Assembly: GCA_003697105.1 (NCBI GenBank)
Contig: RFFQ01000011.1
Location: forward strand, 1-41,675
From: Gemmatimonadota bacterium
GTDB taxonomy: Bacteria > 4572-55 > J002
DNA: 41,675 nt
Reading direction: 5' to 3'
The notes under the pieces were generated by a model. That model searched no databases. It was not told where the DNA came from and saw nothing but the letters and a program-made list of their open reading frames with translations. Position numbers and translations under genes: made by a program. Shown piece by piece: positions 35,501-41,675 of the stretch (positions are counted from its first letter, which is position 1; each line of letters opens with the position of its first letter).

Positions 35501-35757
35501 GGTTTCGCCCGATCCTGATGACCGCCTTTACCACCATGTTCGGTTTACTGCCCATGGCACTGGGGAATTCTGCGGTGGTGGGGATGCCGTATGCGCCGAT
35601 GGGTCGCGCCTTGATTGGGGGCTTGTTGACGTCCACGTTTTTAACCCTGACGGTCGTCCCACTTTTTTATGTCTATTTGGATGATTTACGGATGTGGCTG
35701 AAAGCCATGTGGGGTCACAGCCGTTGGTCATCGCCCCGTTATCCGAACGGCAACTAG
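32584..35757 (+). CDS. RND family efflux permease (AcrB/HAE1-type)
   Basis: The 1057-aa protein has the duplicated RND architecture: an N-terminal helix, a large periplasmic loop, six helices, a second loop and six more helices. Landmarks are FSVRRPVTVVTLL, PLEMMPRG, GLVVDNAIVIVEN with the likely proton-relay D417 in TM4, and GIVVNNAIVLVDMINRFR in the second half. It should export drugs, lipids or other compounds from the inner membrane using proton flow. GAGGG precedes ATG 32584. No membrane-fusion protein or TolC-type channel gene is adjacent. Its last 30 nt overlap the convergent phosphatase gene. Confidence 0.93.
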   Translation: MDHDPAKLNIELSHIRKNWIPLFSVRRPVTVVTLLASLLVVGFIAYTRIPLEMMPRGLSFPYLGVYVPYPNSTPQETEELVTKPVEEMMRTVSGIEEMSTDTSDQGVWCGMMFQQHVDVDEAYAQIRDRTERLMAELPEEVERIYLRKFSQDDDPVIWFVTSYDENAVPDPFFLLDTHVRRRLERVAGVAKVEVWGVEQKEIMIDVDQDRVRALNVNLYQVIQALQRDNFTMTSGFVNDGGKKLYVRSIGRLPDISEIQNMPVGNRGVQLKDIATITYDIPGYRWFQRAGRQKAVQFGVYKTSMANTAETCGEVERILHEEIETHPSLAPFQFDILYNQGDYVKESIQNLVNTALWGGFFAFIVLFIFLRRFRMTLIINLAIPLSLLITVTILYFMGWTLNAITMMGLMISVGLVVDNAIVIVENIYRMKAEGLTAQDSAILGASEVGLAITLATLTTVVVFLPLMLMGDNAIMAWYMLRLGLPVVLALIASLCVALVFIPLAATKVTSSKPVKPSRVINTMLGWYEAALRWTLTHRADTTIIVIGLLISMGWASSQLGMTDEEGHINNFNVWVDFPSNNSIQRTYDIVRAIEDTVYAHAEEYRLRTVSTNFRRTQARFNVFLQAPPKYQWYDTLYQGVRQLLGIPVPRIMTRNAVIEDVKKRLPEFPGVEYRFGWQSGSGNNAAVNITLTGDDTQTLFELAQEVKRRIQSIPEVVSAEIDLESGYDEIQVKLNRELSQKYGFDPQVIVGTLRYALAGLDLPDYRTPDQEIPMSIGLQPEDRRNLHQLKNLTISSMTGNLMPLDTFADFHIAKGMGSIKRINGKTSIRVSAMTQEADLEALGNKIKHVMKDFQPPRGYEWQMGQRFRRLEQSGESQLFAMILAITFVFLLMGTLFESFLLPIAVIISIPLSFFGAYWMLYLTDTPMSMMVGIGLVILVGIVVNNAIVLVDMINRFRLAGYTRFDAILEAGKHRFRPILMTAFTTMFGLLPMALGNSAVVGMPYAPMGRALIGGLLTSTFLTLTVVPLFYVYLDDLRMWLKAMWGHSRWSSPRYPNGN

Positions 35758-36960
35758 AGTTGCATCATCACTGGGTTCGGCCCCATCTACAAAGCGAGCC
35801 ACATCTGCCAGCACCGCCGCTAAGGCATCAATCGTGGGGTATTCCCCCACTTCTTGGATGATACATTCGTACCGTTCAAAACCATACAGGTCTCCTTGCG
35901 GATTTTTCGCCTCAATGATGCCATCACTACAAAAAAAGACCACATCACCCGCCTCCAAGGAGACGGTACGCTGGTCGTATTCAATTTTCGACATACAGCC
36001 AATCGGAATGCGGGTTTGGTTGAGTGGGGCATAACTCACGGATTGGGTTCGTTTGTGGTAGATGAGTGGGGTCGGTTGTCCGGCACTGGTGTAAGTCATG
36101 GTCAATGTGGAGGGGTCAAAAACCGTATAAGAGAGGGCTAAAAACATGGAGGGGTCGGTGTCCTTAATCAACCAGCGGTTGGTGGCATTCATCACTGCCC
36201 CCGGTTGGATATGGTTGTAGGCTTCGGAGCGGACAATGCCTTTCGAGATGGCCATGATAATCGCGGCGGCAATCCCTTTGCCGGAGACATCTCCCACAAT
36301 CAACCCCAACTGTTGCCGTGCGGGATAATCAAACAGTACAAAGTCATAAAAGTCGCCGCCCACTTCCCGTGCCGGATTGGAGACCGCGTCAATTTCGAGT
36401 CCAGAGACTGTCGGGATAACAGATGGTTGCAATCCTAATTGAATCCGGCGGGCAATTCGCAGTTCGCTCAGTTGCTCGCCTAATTTGCGCAATTGGAGGT
36501 ACTGCCGTTGGATACGCTCATTATCTTCCCGCAGGCGCAGGCTGAGCGCACGGCTGATCTGGAGGGCAATTTGGGGATGTTTCATCACGCGGTCATGAAA
36601 ATCATCGCGGCTAATTCGTAGGAAAAGCCCCTTGCCTTCACAAATCCCATCCGCCGAGCGGGGTTGGTCATCAATAAGCGACATTTCACCGGCATAATCG
36701 GGGGCTTGTAAAATATTCAGTACAGTTTCGGCTTTAGCGGAGCGCCGTACAATGCGCAAGCGTCCATGGACGATAACATACATGCAATCGCCCTCAGAGC
36801 CTTCTTCAAATAGAAAATCTCCATCGGAGGCTTCCCATTCAGAGGAAATTTTCGCCAATTCGGCAACTACATCAGAAGAAAGTTCCCGAAAGAGCGAAAG
36901 CCGGGACAATAACGCTATCTTTTCATCTAGCGTCATCTTTTCCGTGTGCCGTATCGCCAC
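35728..36960 (-). CDS. SpoIIE/RsbU-type PP2C phosphatase with N-terminal cyclic-nucleotide-binding domain
   Basis: I place the start at GTG 36960, which has AGGAG 7 nt upstream; the longer frame to 37179 would run into the divergent gene. The 410-aa protein has a cNMP-binding domain (about 20-140: DGDFLFEEGSEGDCMYVIVHGRLRI, AGEMSLIDDQPRSA). A short helical linker (about 140-175) leads to a SpoIIE-type PP2C domain (about 185-408) with metal-binding acids in GGDFYDF, GDVSGKG, FFCSDGIIEA and SDDATLVAV. It should remove phosphate from serine/threonine of a regulator, typically an anti-sigma-antagonist, under control of a bound nucleotide or redox ligand. No such partner gene is adjacent. Confidence 0.9.
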   Translation of the reverse strand: MAIRHTEKMTLDEKIALLSRLSLFRELSSDVVAELAKISSEWEASDGDFLFEEGSEGDCMYVIVHGRLRIVRRSAKAETVLNILQAPDYAGEMSLIDDQPRSADGICEGKGLFLRISRDDFHDRVMKHPQIALQISRALSLRLREDNERIQRQYLQLRKLGEQLSELRIARRIQLGLQPSVIPTVSGLEIDAVSNPAREVGGDFYDFVLFDYPARQQLGLIVGDVSGKGIAAAIIMAISKGIVRSEAYNHIQPGAVMNATNRWLIKDTDPSMFLALSYTVFDPSTLTMTYTSAGQPTPLIYHKRTQSVSYAPLNQTRIPIGCMSKIEYDQRTVSLEAGDVVFFCSDGIIEAKNPQGDLYGFERYECIIQEVGEYPTIDALAAVLADVARFVDGAEPSDDATLVAVRITGR

Positions 36961-36996
36961 AACAGTACTCCTACGAATGAAATGAGGTGCTGTGCT

Positions 36997-37025
36997 ACTA
37001 TACATGAATTTTGTCAAAAATGCAA
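36997..37025 (-). promoter_or_regulatory. Candidate promoter for the cNMP-PP2C gene
   Basis: On the minus strand TTGCAT (37025-37020) is followed by 17 nt and TATAGT (37002-36997, five of six -10 bases). The GTG start at 36960 is 37 nt beyond, with AGGAG before it. Confidence 0.5.
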
Positions 37026-37045
37026 TAGAAGATCGATCAAAAATC

Positions 37046-37074
37046 TTGACATTCCCCACAATCTGATCTAGTCT
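37046..37074 (+). promoter_or_regulatory. Candidate promoter for the PilZ-der unit
   Basis: A perfect -35 TTGACA (37046-37051), a 17-nt spacer and a weak -10 TAGTCT (37069-37074) lie 46 nt upstream of the PilZ start. It is back-to-back with the phosphatase promoter; the weak -10 could mean an activator is needed. Confidence 0.45.
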
Positions 37075-37119
37075 TAACCTCAAATAAACTTCACGATAAT
37101 GTGATTGAAGGATAAACGG

Positions 37120-37509
37120 ATGAAACAGGGATTCCCTAGCGAGGAACTCCGCCGCTATTACCGGCTGGATTCCGAGCATCTTGTCAATTTTGAAACATTT
37201 GTCGGAGAAGATATTATCGAAGGACTGGCAAAAACGGAGAATATTAGCTCCGGTGGAATTTTACTCCGCACGACGATGAAACTTGAAGCGCAACAGGAAC
37301 TCCGGTTACAACTTTCGATTCGGGATGAACTGATTCGGGCGCGTGGATTAGTGGCGCGTTGCTTTCCGGTGCCGGGGACTGAGAATGACATCCCGTTGTA
37401 TGATATTGCCGTCCGGTTTACCGATCTGGATCGACACAGCCGTTCCGTCATTGGGCATCTGATTGCCGGAACCATGGTTGAACAGATCACGGCAGAAGAA
37501 GAGGTGTAA
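37120..37509 (+). CDS. PilZ domain protein, probable cyclic-di-GMP receptor
   Basis: I chose ATG 37120, which has AAGGA 7 nt upstream, over the in-frame TTG at 37105 that contains that site. The 129-aa protein is a single PilZ domain with both parts of the c-di-GMP signature: R-x-x-x-R (R11 to R15, in RRYYR) and N-x-S-x-x-G (N41, S43, G46, in NISSGG). It therefore probably binds c-di-GMP and passes the signal to an unknown target. Its stop codon directly precedes the der start codon with no gap, and the der ribosome site (GAAGAAGAGG) is inside this gene, so translation of the two is linked. Confidence 0.85.
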   Translation: MKQGFPSEELRRYYRLDSEHLVNFETFVGEDIIEGLAKTENISSGGILLRTTMKLEAQQELRLQLSIRDELIRARGLVARCFPVPGTENDIPLYDIAVRFTDLDRHSRSVIGHLIAGTMVEQITAEEEV

Positions 37510-38847
37510 ATGCCATACATTCCCACGGTAGCCATCATTGGACAACCCAATGTCGGTAAATCAACACTTTTCAACCGCATTGTGGGGAAGCAAATTGCCA
37601 TCACGGACGACATGCCCGGTGTCACACGGGACCGAAATTATGCCCTTTCCGAATGGACCGGGCATCCCTTTATGCTGGTCGATACCGGCGGATTGGTGCC
37701 GGACCCCGAGGGCGCGATCGAACTGGCCATTAAAGAACAAGCCCTGATCGCTTTTGAAGAAGCCGATGTCATCATCTTTTTAGTGGACGGTCGTGCCCCC
37801 ATCAACCGGGAAGTCGAGGACATCAGCCATCTCTTCCACAAAACGGAAAAACCGTTTTTGCTGGTTGCCAACAAAATGGATGGTGAAAAACATGAGTACG
37901 ATATGTACGAGTATGTCAAACTCGGCTTTGGTGAACCCTTCCCCATTTCGGCGGCACATGGACGAAATGTGGGAGACCTATTGGATGAGGTAGTCGCTCG
38001 CTTTCCGGCACAACATACCACCGCTACGGATATAGCGGACAACTCCATCAAACTTGCCGTGGTCGGACGCCCCAATGTTGGTAAGTCTTCCATCGTCAAC
38101 GCCATCTTAGGCTACGACAAAACAATTGTTACCCCCGTTGCCGGCACCACCCGCGACAGTATCGATAGCAAATTCAAACGCAATGGACAAGAATTCACCA
38201 TTATTGATACGGCCGGTATGCGCAAAAAATCGCGTGTGTTACAAGCCTCGGGGGTAGAGTACTTTAGTAATGTCCGTACCATCAAATCCATTCATCAAAG
38301 CGATGTGGTACTCTGCTTATTGAATGCGGAGGAAGGTGTAGTACAGCAAGATCATAAAATTCTCTCCTATGTTCGAGAGAATTACAAGAATTTAATTTTA
38401 GTGGTCAATAAATGGGATTTGGTAGAAAAAGATCACCGTTCGATGAACATCTTCCGCAAAAACATCCGCGAAAAACTCAATTTTGTGGACTATGCGCCCA
38501 TTATTTTCACCTCTGCCCGCACCAAACGGCGTGTGTTTAACGTGATCGATAAAGCGGTGGAGGTCTATCAGGAGTCCCAGCGACGAATCCCCACCGCGGA
38601 GCTAAATAAAGTGGTCGAACAGGCAATCGCCTACCAACCCCCACCATCCGTGGGTCGCAGATTTTGCAAATTTTACTACACCACGCAGGTACGAGTAGCG
38701 CCGCCAACGTTTGTCTTTTTTGTAAGCCGCCCAGATTTGATTCAAGAATCCTACAAGCGATATTTGTACAATCAACTCCGGCGCGCATTTCGTTTTGAAG
38801 GTGTCCCGCTCAAACTTATCTTTCGGGGTAAAACCCCCCCAAAATAG
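37510..38847 (+). CDS. der: Ribosome-associated GTPase Der (EngA)
   Basis: The 445-aa protein has two tandem GTPase domains, with G1 motifs GQPNVGKS (about residues 11-18) and GRPNVGKS (about 185-192), DTGG and DTAGM G3 motifs, NKMD and NKWD G4 motifs, and the C-terminal KH-like domain. The length is normal. It is an essential factor for large ribosomal subunit maturation. ATG 37510 directly follows the PilZ stop. Near the stop codon the sequence has a short C-run (GGGGTAAAACCCCCCC). Confidence 0.96.
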   Translation: MPYIPTVAIIGQPNVGKSTLFNRIVGKQIAITDDMPGVTRDRNYALSEWTGHPFMLVDTGGLVPDPEGAIELAIKEQALIAFEEADVIIFLVDGRAPINREVEDISHLFHKTEKPFLLVANKMDGEKHEYDMYEYVKLGFGEPFPISAAHGRNVGDLLDEVVARFPAQHTTATDIADNSIKLAVVGRPNVGKSSIVNAILGYDKTIVTPVAGTTRDSIDSKFKRNGQEFTIIDTAGMRKKSRVLQASGVEYFSNVRTIKSIHQSDVVLCLLNAEEGVVQQDHKILSYVRENYKNLILVVNKWDLVEKDHRSMNIFRKNIREKLNFVDYAPIIFTSARTKRRVFNVIDKAVEVYQESQRRIPTAELNKVVEQAIAYQPPPSVGRRFCKFYYTTQVRVAPPTFVFFVSRPDLIQESYKRYLYNQLRRAFRFEGVPLKLIFRGKTPPK

Positions 38848-38860
38848 GCTTGAATTAATC

Positions 38861-38883
38861 GGTTATAACCCGTACCTTTACGG
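38861..38883. repeat. Short palindromes between der and the protease gene
   Basis: GGTTATAACC (38861-38870) is a perfect 10-bp palindrome and CCGTA/TACGG (38870-38874, 38879-38883) a short hairpin. Neither has a T-run. The 38848-38960 gap must hold the end of der transcription and possibly a promoter for the protease; TTGAAT with a poor -10 is the best match I see. Confidence 0.3.
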
Positions 38884-38960
38884 TGAAACACCACTTCCTT
38901 TCCCCCACGTTTCCCCACTATCTATTTTTCCTTTTCTTATCCCCAATACGGAGGTCAGAC

Positions 38961-41675
38961 ATGACAAAGCATACAGTATATTTGATGATCATAGCACTCC
39001 TGCTATGTATCTCACCCGTGATAGCCGGGGAACTTGACCCCAGTCTGCAAGAGCGGATGGCAGTGATGGATGCGTCAGAGTTCATTGACATTGTGATTTT
39101 CTTAACGGATCAGGCTGATATTGATTATCTGGATCACGAATTATCACGCCAGAAAGCCACCCGGCAATTTCGGCATGAAACCATTGTGCGAGAATTGCAA
39201 GCAATCGCTGCGGAAACTCAAGACCCCGTGCGAAATGCTTTGGCAGAAAAAGTCAACGAGGGTTCTGTTGAGTTTTACCGGAGTTACTGGATTGTGAATG
39301 CCTTTTCTGCTCGGGCGCAACGCGCGGCCATTCTGGAATTAGCCGATCATCCTAGTGTGGAACGCATCTATTTTTATGCCCCGATGGAACTCATCGAACC
39401 GGTTGCCAAACGAGATGCCCCCAGCGATCTGGCAAATACAGAGATCGGTCTGGAAGCCATCCGGGCGGATGAAGTTTGGGCAATGGGCATTAATGGTGCC
39501 GGCACCATTGTCGCAAATCTGGATACCGGCGTGGACGGGAACCATCCGGCGCTGGCAAGCCGCTGGCGCGGTAATTTTGCACCCCCAGAAGAGTGTTTTT
39601 ATGATGCCGTCAACCCCAACAACCACAACCCGTTTGATAGTGGTTCGCATGGCACTCACACGATGGGCACTATCACCGGTTTGCATGAAGCCAATGAAGA
39701 TACCATCGGGGTCGCGTGGGGAGCCCATTGGATTGCCGCCGCCTGTATCGATTATAGCGGGCATCCCGGCTATATCGCCTCTTTTGAATGGATGGCAGAC
39801 CCCGACGGCAATCCCGAAACGGTCGATGATGTCCCGGATGTGCTCAGCAATTCGTGGGGAACACTGCAATACCAACCCTGTGATGATCTATTTTGGGAAG
39901 CCATAGATAATTGTGAAGCCGCCGGCATTATCGTTTTATTTGCCATCGGCAATGAAGGGTCAAGTGGTCCCATCCGCCGTCCGGGGGATCGGGCAAGTAC
40001 TTACTACGACTCCTTTACCGTCGGTGCCACCAGTGAAACCCCCCCTTATACCATTGCCAATTTCAGTACCCGCGGACCAACGCCCTGTGCCAGTGGCGAT
40101 CTGGCAATTAAACCGGAAGTGTGCGCTCCCGGGGTTGGCATCCGCTCCAGTGTGCCCGGCGGTGGATACGCTTCCTGGGACGGCACATCCATGGCAACCC
40201 CCCATGTCGCCGGTGTTTTCGCGCTGATGCGCCAATTAAACCCGGATATCGAATCCCACGTGGCAAAACAAATCTTGATGGATACCGCGATGGACCTCGG
40301 TGCAACCGGCGAAGATAACAGCTACGGCTGGGGTCTCGTCGATGCCTACGAAGCCATTCAGGCAACCTATGCAACCTTGAGCGCATTTGAAGGCATGGTT
40401 ACGGATGCGGAAACCGACCAACCCTTACGAGACGCCACAATTTCCACCGTGGAAGACCCCAACGTCCATGCCCTCTCGGATGCCAACGGCTTTTATCATC
40501 TCTCTTTGCAACCGGGAGAATATCACCTGACAGCTACCCGTTTCGGCTACTACAATTATCAATCTCAAGTCGCCTATACTATTGGAGCGCCAGAAACACT
40601 GGTGGTGAATATCCAACTCGATGCCTTACCCGCAAGCCGCCTCAGCGGGCATGTATTCGATGCCAACACGGGTGATCCGATTCCAGATGCCATCATCACC
40701 CCCCTAGGTGTACCCATTGATCCCACCACAACGGATAATGAAGGGTATTACGAGTTCGACCCCATTCCGGGCGATTTTACCTACATGATTCATGTTTATT
40801 CTGGGGATTATGACCCGCAAACGGCTGAAGTAACCGTTCCTCTGGATCAACCCGCTGTTCTGGATTTTAACCTGATGGCAGTCGAAAGTTTTGAAGGTAG
40901 TGACGGTGGCTTTGTACCCGTCGGTAGCCGCAACGATTGGGAATGGGGTGAACCCCAAGAAGAAGGCGGACCGGCGTACGCCTATCAGGGCGTGAATGTA
41001 TGGGGCACCAATTTGGATGGCGACTATCGCCCATTGGCAAATTATTCGCTCGACACTCCCAATTACGACCTGCCAGCCGGTGCCGACCTCTACCAACTGC
41101 GTTTTTACCATTGGTACGAAATCAATGACTGGGATGGAGGCCAGGTGCAAATCAGCACCGATAACGGTGATAGTTGGTCGGTGATTCATCCAGTTGGAGA
41201 TTATCCCGAAGACCGAATTCCGGCATTAAATGGTCCCGGATACACCGGTGAAAGTGGCGATACCGATCCAGAGTGGGTACAGGCAGATTTTGATCTGAAT
41301 GATTATATTGGCCAAACCGTTAAGTTTCGTTTTAAGTTCCGATCAACAAACAGCACCGCCCGGGGCTGGTTTATCGATAATGTCGTAGTGTACGGCAGTG
41401 TGCTACCGCCAGATGACAACGCTACGATCAGCGGGACGATCACCTACCGCGATAGCGAGACGGCGCTCCCCGCTACAGAATTGTACCTTACCGGTGACGG
41501 TTCTTTCTCTACTTTGAGCGATGCCAATGGCAATTATGAACTCACCGTGCCCAGCGGTGCCAATTACGTGCTAACTCCATCCAAAACCGGAGATGCGACC
41601 GGTATTTCCTCCTTTGATGCCGCGCGAGTGGCGCAATTTTCCGCCGGCACGTATGACCTCACCGAATTGGCGCAA
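38961..41675 (+). CDS. Secreted subtilisin-family (S8) protease with multi-domain C-terminus, 3'-partial
   Basis: The frame runs from ATG 38961 (GGAGG 6 nt upstream) to the right edge without a stop; 905 residues are visible. A signal peptide (about 1-22, ending SPVIAG) is followed by an inhibitor-like propeptide (about 25-150). The S8 catalytic domain has D188 (NLDTGVDG), H230 (GSHGTHTMG), oxyanion N331 (AIGNEG) and S410 (GTSMATPHVAG), so the triad is complete. Then come two carboxypeptidase-regulatory-like domains (about 478-635), a MAM/immune-inhibitor-like beta-sandwich (about 645-815) and the start of a dockerin-type region (GISSFDAARVAQF) at the cut end. It is probably exported and active outside the cell. 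The missing C-terminus may carry a sorting domain like that of the first gene in the window. Confidence 0.92.
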   Translation, partial: MTKHTVYLMIIALLLCISPVIAGELDPSLQERMAVMDASEFIDIVIFLTDQADIDYLDHELSRQKATRQFRHETIVRELQAIAAETQDPVRNALAEKVNEGSVEFYRSYWIVNAFSARAQRAAILELADHPSVERIYFYAPMELIEPVAKRDAPSDLANTEIGLEAIRADEVWAMGINGAGTIVANLDTGVDGNHPALASRWRGNFAPPEECFYDAVNPNNHNPFDSGSHGTHTMGTITGLHEANEDTIGVAWGAHWIAAACIDYSGHPGYIASFEWMADPDGNPETVDDVPDVLSNSWGTLQYQPCDDLFWEAIDNCEAAGIIVLFAIGNEGSSGPIRRPGDRASTYYDSFTVGATSETPPYTIANFSTRGPTPCASGDLAIKPEVCAPGVGIRSSVPGGGYASWDGTSMATPHVAGVFALMRQLNPDIESHVAKQILMDTAMDLGATGEDNSYGWGLVDAYEAIQATYATLSAFEGMVTDAETDQPLRDATISTVEDPNVHALSDANGFYHLSLQPGEYHLTATRFGYYNYQSQVAYTIGAPETLVVNIQLDALPASRLSGHVFDANTGDPIPDAIITPLGVPIDPTTTDNEGYYEFDPIPGDFTYMIHVYSGDYDPQTAEVTVPLDQPAVLDFNLMAVESFEGSDGGFVPVGSRNDWEWGEPQEEGGPAYAYQGVNVWGTNLDGDYRPLANYSLDTPNYDLPAGADLYQLRFYHWYEINDWDGGQVQISTDNGDSWSVIHPVGDYPEDRIPALNGPGYTGESGDTDPEWVQADFDLNDYIGQTVKFRFKFRSTNSTARGWFIDNVVVYGSVLPPDDNATISGTITYRDSETALPATELYLTGDGSFSTLSDANGNYELTVPSGANYVLTPSKTGDATGISSFDAARVAQFSAGTYDLTELAQ

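Noticed and set aside
36961-37179. N-terminal extension of the cNMP-PP2C gene
   Set aside because: It would overlap the divergent PilZ gene and its promoter; GTG 36960 has a clear AGGAG site and gives a normal domain start.
39355-39906. 183-residue plus-strand frame inside the protease gene
   Set aside because: It is an out-of-frame shadow of the S8 catalytic domain, whose own frame contains the full triad.
1-41675. Mobile element, phage or defence island
   Set aside because: I found no transposase, integrase, phage structural gene, toxin-antitoxin pair, restriction system or tRNA-linked boundary, and neighbouring genes look like ordinary chromosomal content.
1-41675. tRNA or rRNA genes
   Set aside because: No cloverleaf-like segment with a GGTTCGA-type T-arm outside coding DNA and no rRNA core motifs were seen by eye; a covariance-model search was not possible here.

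Overview
The window reads as an ordinary chromosomal segment of a Gram-negative, didermic bacterium of the FCB superphylum, probably one of the less-cultured lineages near Calditrichota, KSB1 or Marinimicrobia. The evidence is a secreted protein with a 'HPNPFNP ... G.Y...W.G.D..G..V.SGIYFY' C-terminal sorting/FlgD-like domain, a TonB-dependent receptor with an N-terminal carboxypeptidase-regulatory-like domain, a TamB-like protein, lipoproteins, an RND pump and large multi-domain secreted proteins with dockerin-like ends. The lineage is inferred from domain style, not from a marker-gene search. I see no rRNA, tRNA, CRISPR array, transposase, phage gene or known defence system.

Layout. 1-7132 (+): two large secreted proteins, the first cut by the left edge, sharing a repeated ~110-residue module. 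7207-13468 (-): a probable operon of a CcbP-like protein, a membrane-anchored protein with three ComEA-type HhH units, a small glycine-rich membrane protein and a TamB-like giant. 13578-15422 (-): an S55/SpoIVB-like secreted peptidase with its own strong sigma70-like promoter. 15565-19789 (-): a TonB-dependent receptor overlapping an Asp-box beta-propeller lipoprotein. 19905-20993 (-): a stand-alone UgpC/MsmX-type ABC ATPase with a clear terminator and a tandemly duplicated ribosome-binding region. 21275-22513 (-): a LutA-type CCG protein followed by a very acidic small protein. 22686-25512 (-): three overlapping genes, Rieske oxygenase, a 114-aa membrane protein and a MATE transporter that most likely starts at TTG. 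25767-30291 (-): recN and two genes that look like the two halves of lysine-ketoglutarate reductase/saccharopine dehydrogenase. 30512-35757 (+): rsmD, a beta-propeller/CBM9-like lipoprotein and an RND permease. 35728-36960 (-): a cNMP-binding/SpoIIE-type phosphatase. 37120-38847 (+): a PilZ protein directly followed by der. 38961-41675 (+): a secreted subtilisin-family protease that runs off the right edge.

The genes fall into three functional themes: the cell surface and secretion (giant secreted proteins, protease, TonB receptor with lipoprotein, TamB, RND pump), housekeeping (recN, rsmD, der), and signalling or metabolism (PilZ, cNMP-PP2C, saccharopine genes, Rieske-MATE operon). I did not find a clearly new defence or mobile system. 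The most unusual signals are the repeated module apparently inserted inside cadherin-like repeats of the secreted protein at 2891-7132, the overlapping Rieske-membrane-MATE operon, the receptor/beta-propeller lipoprotein pair, and the triple-HhH protein beside a CcbP-like gene.
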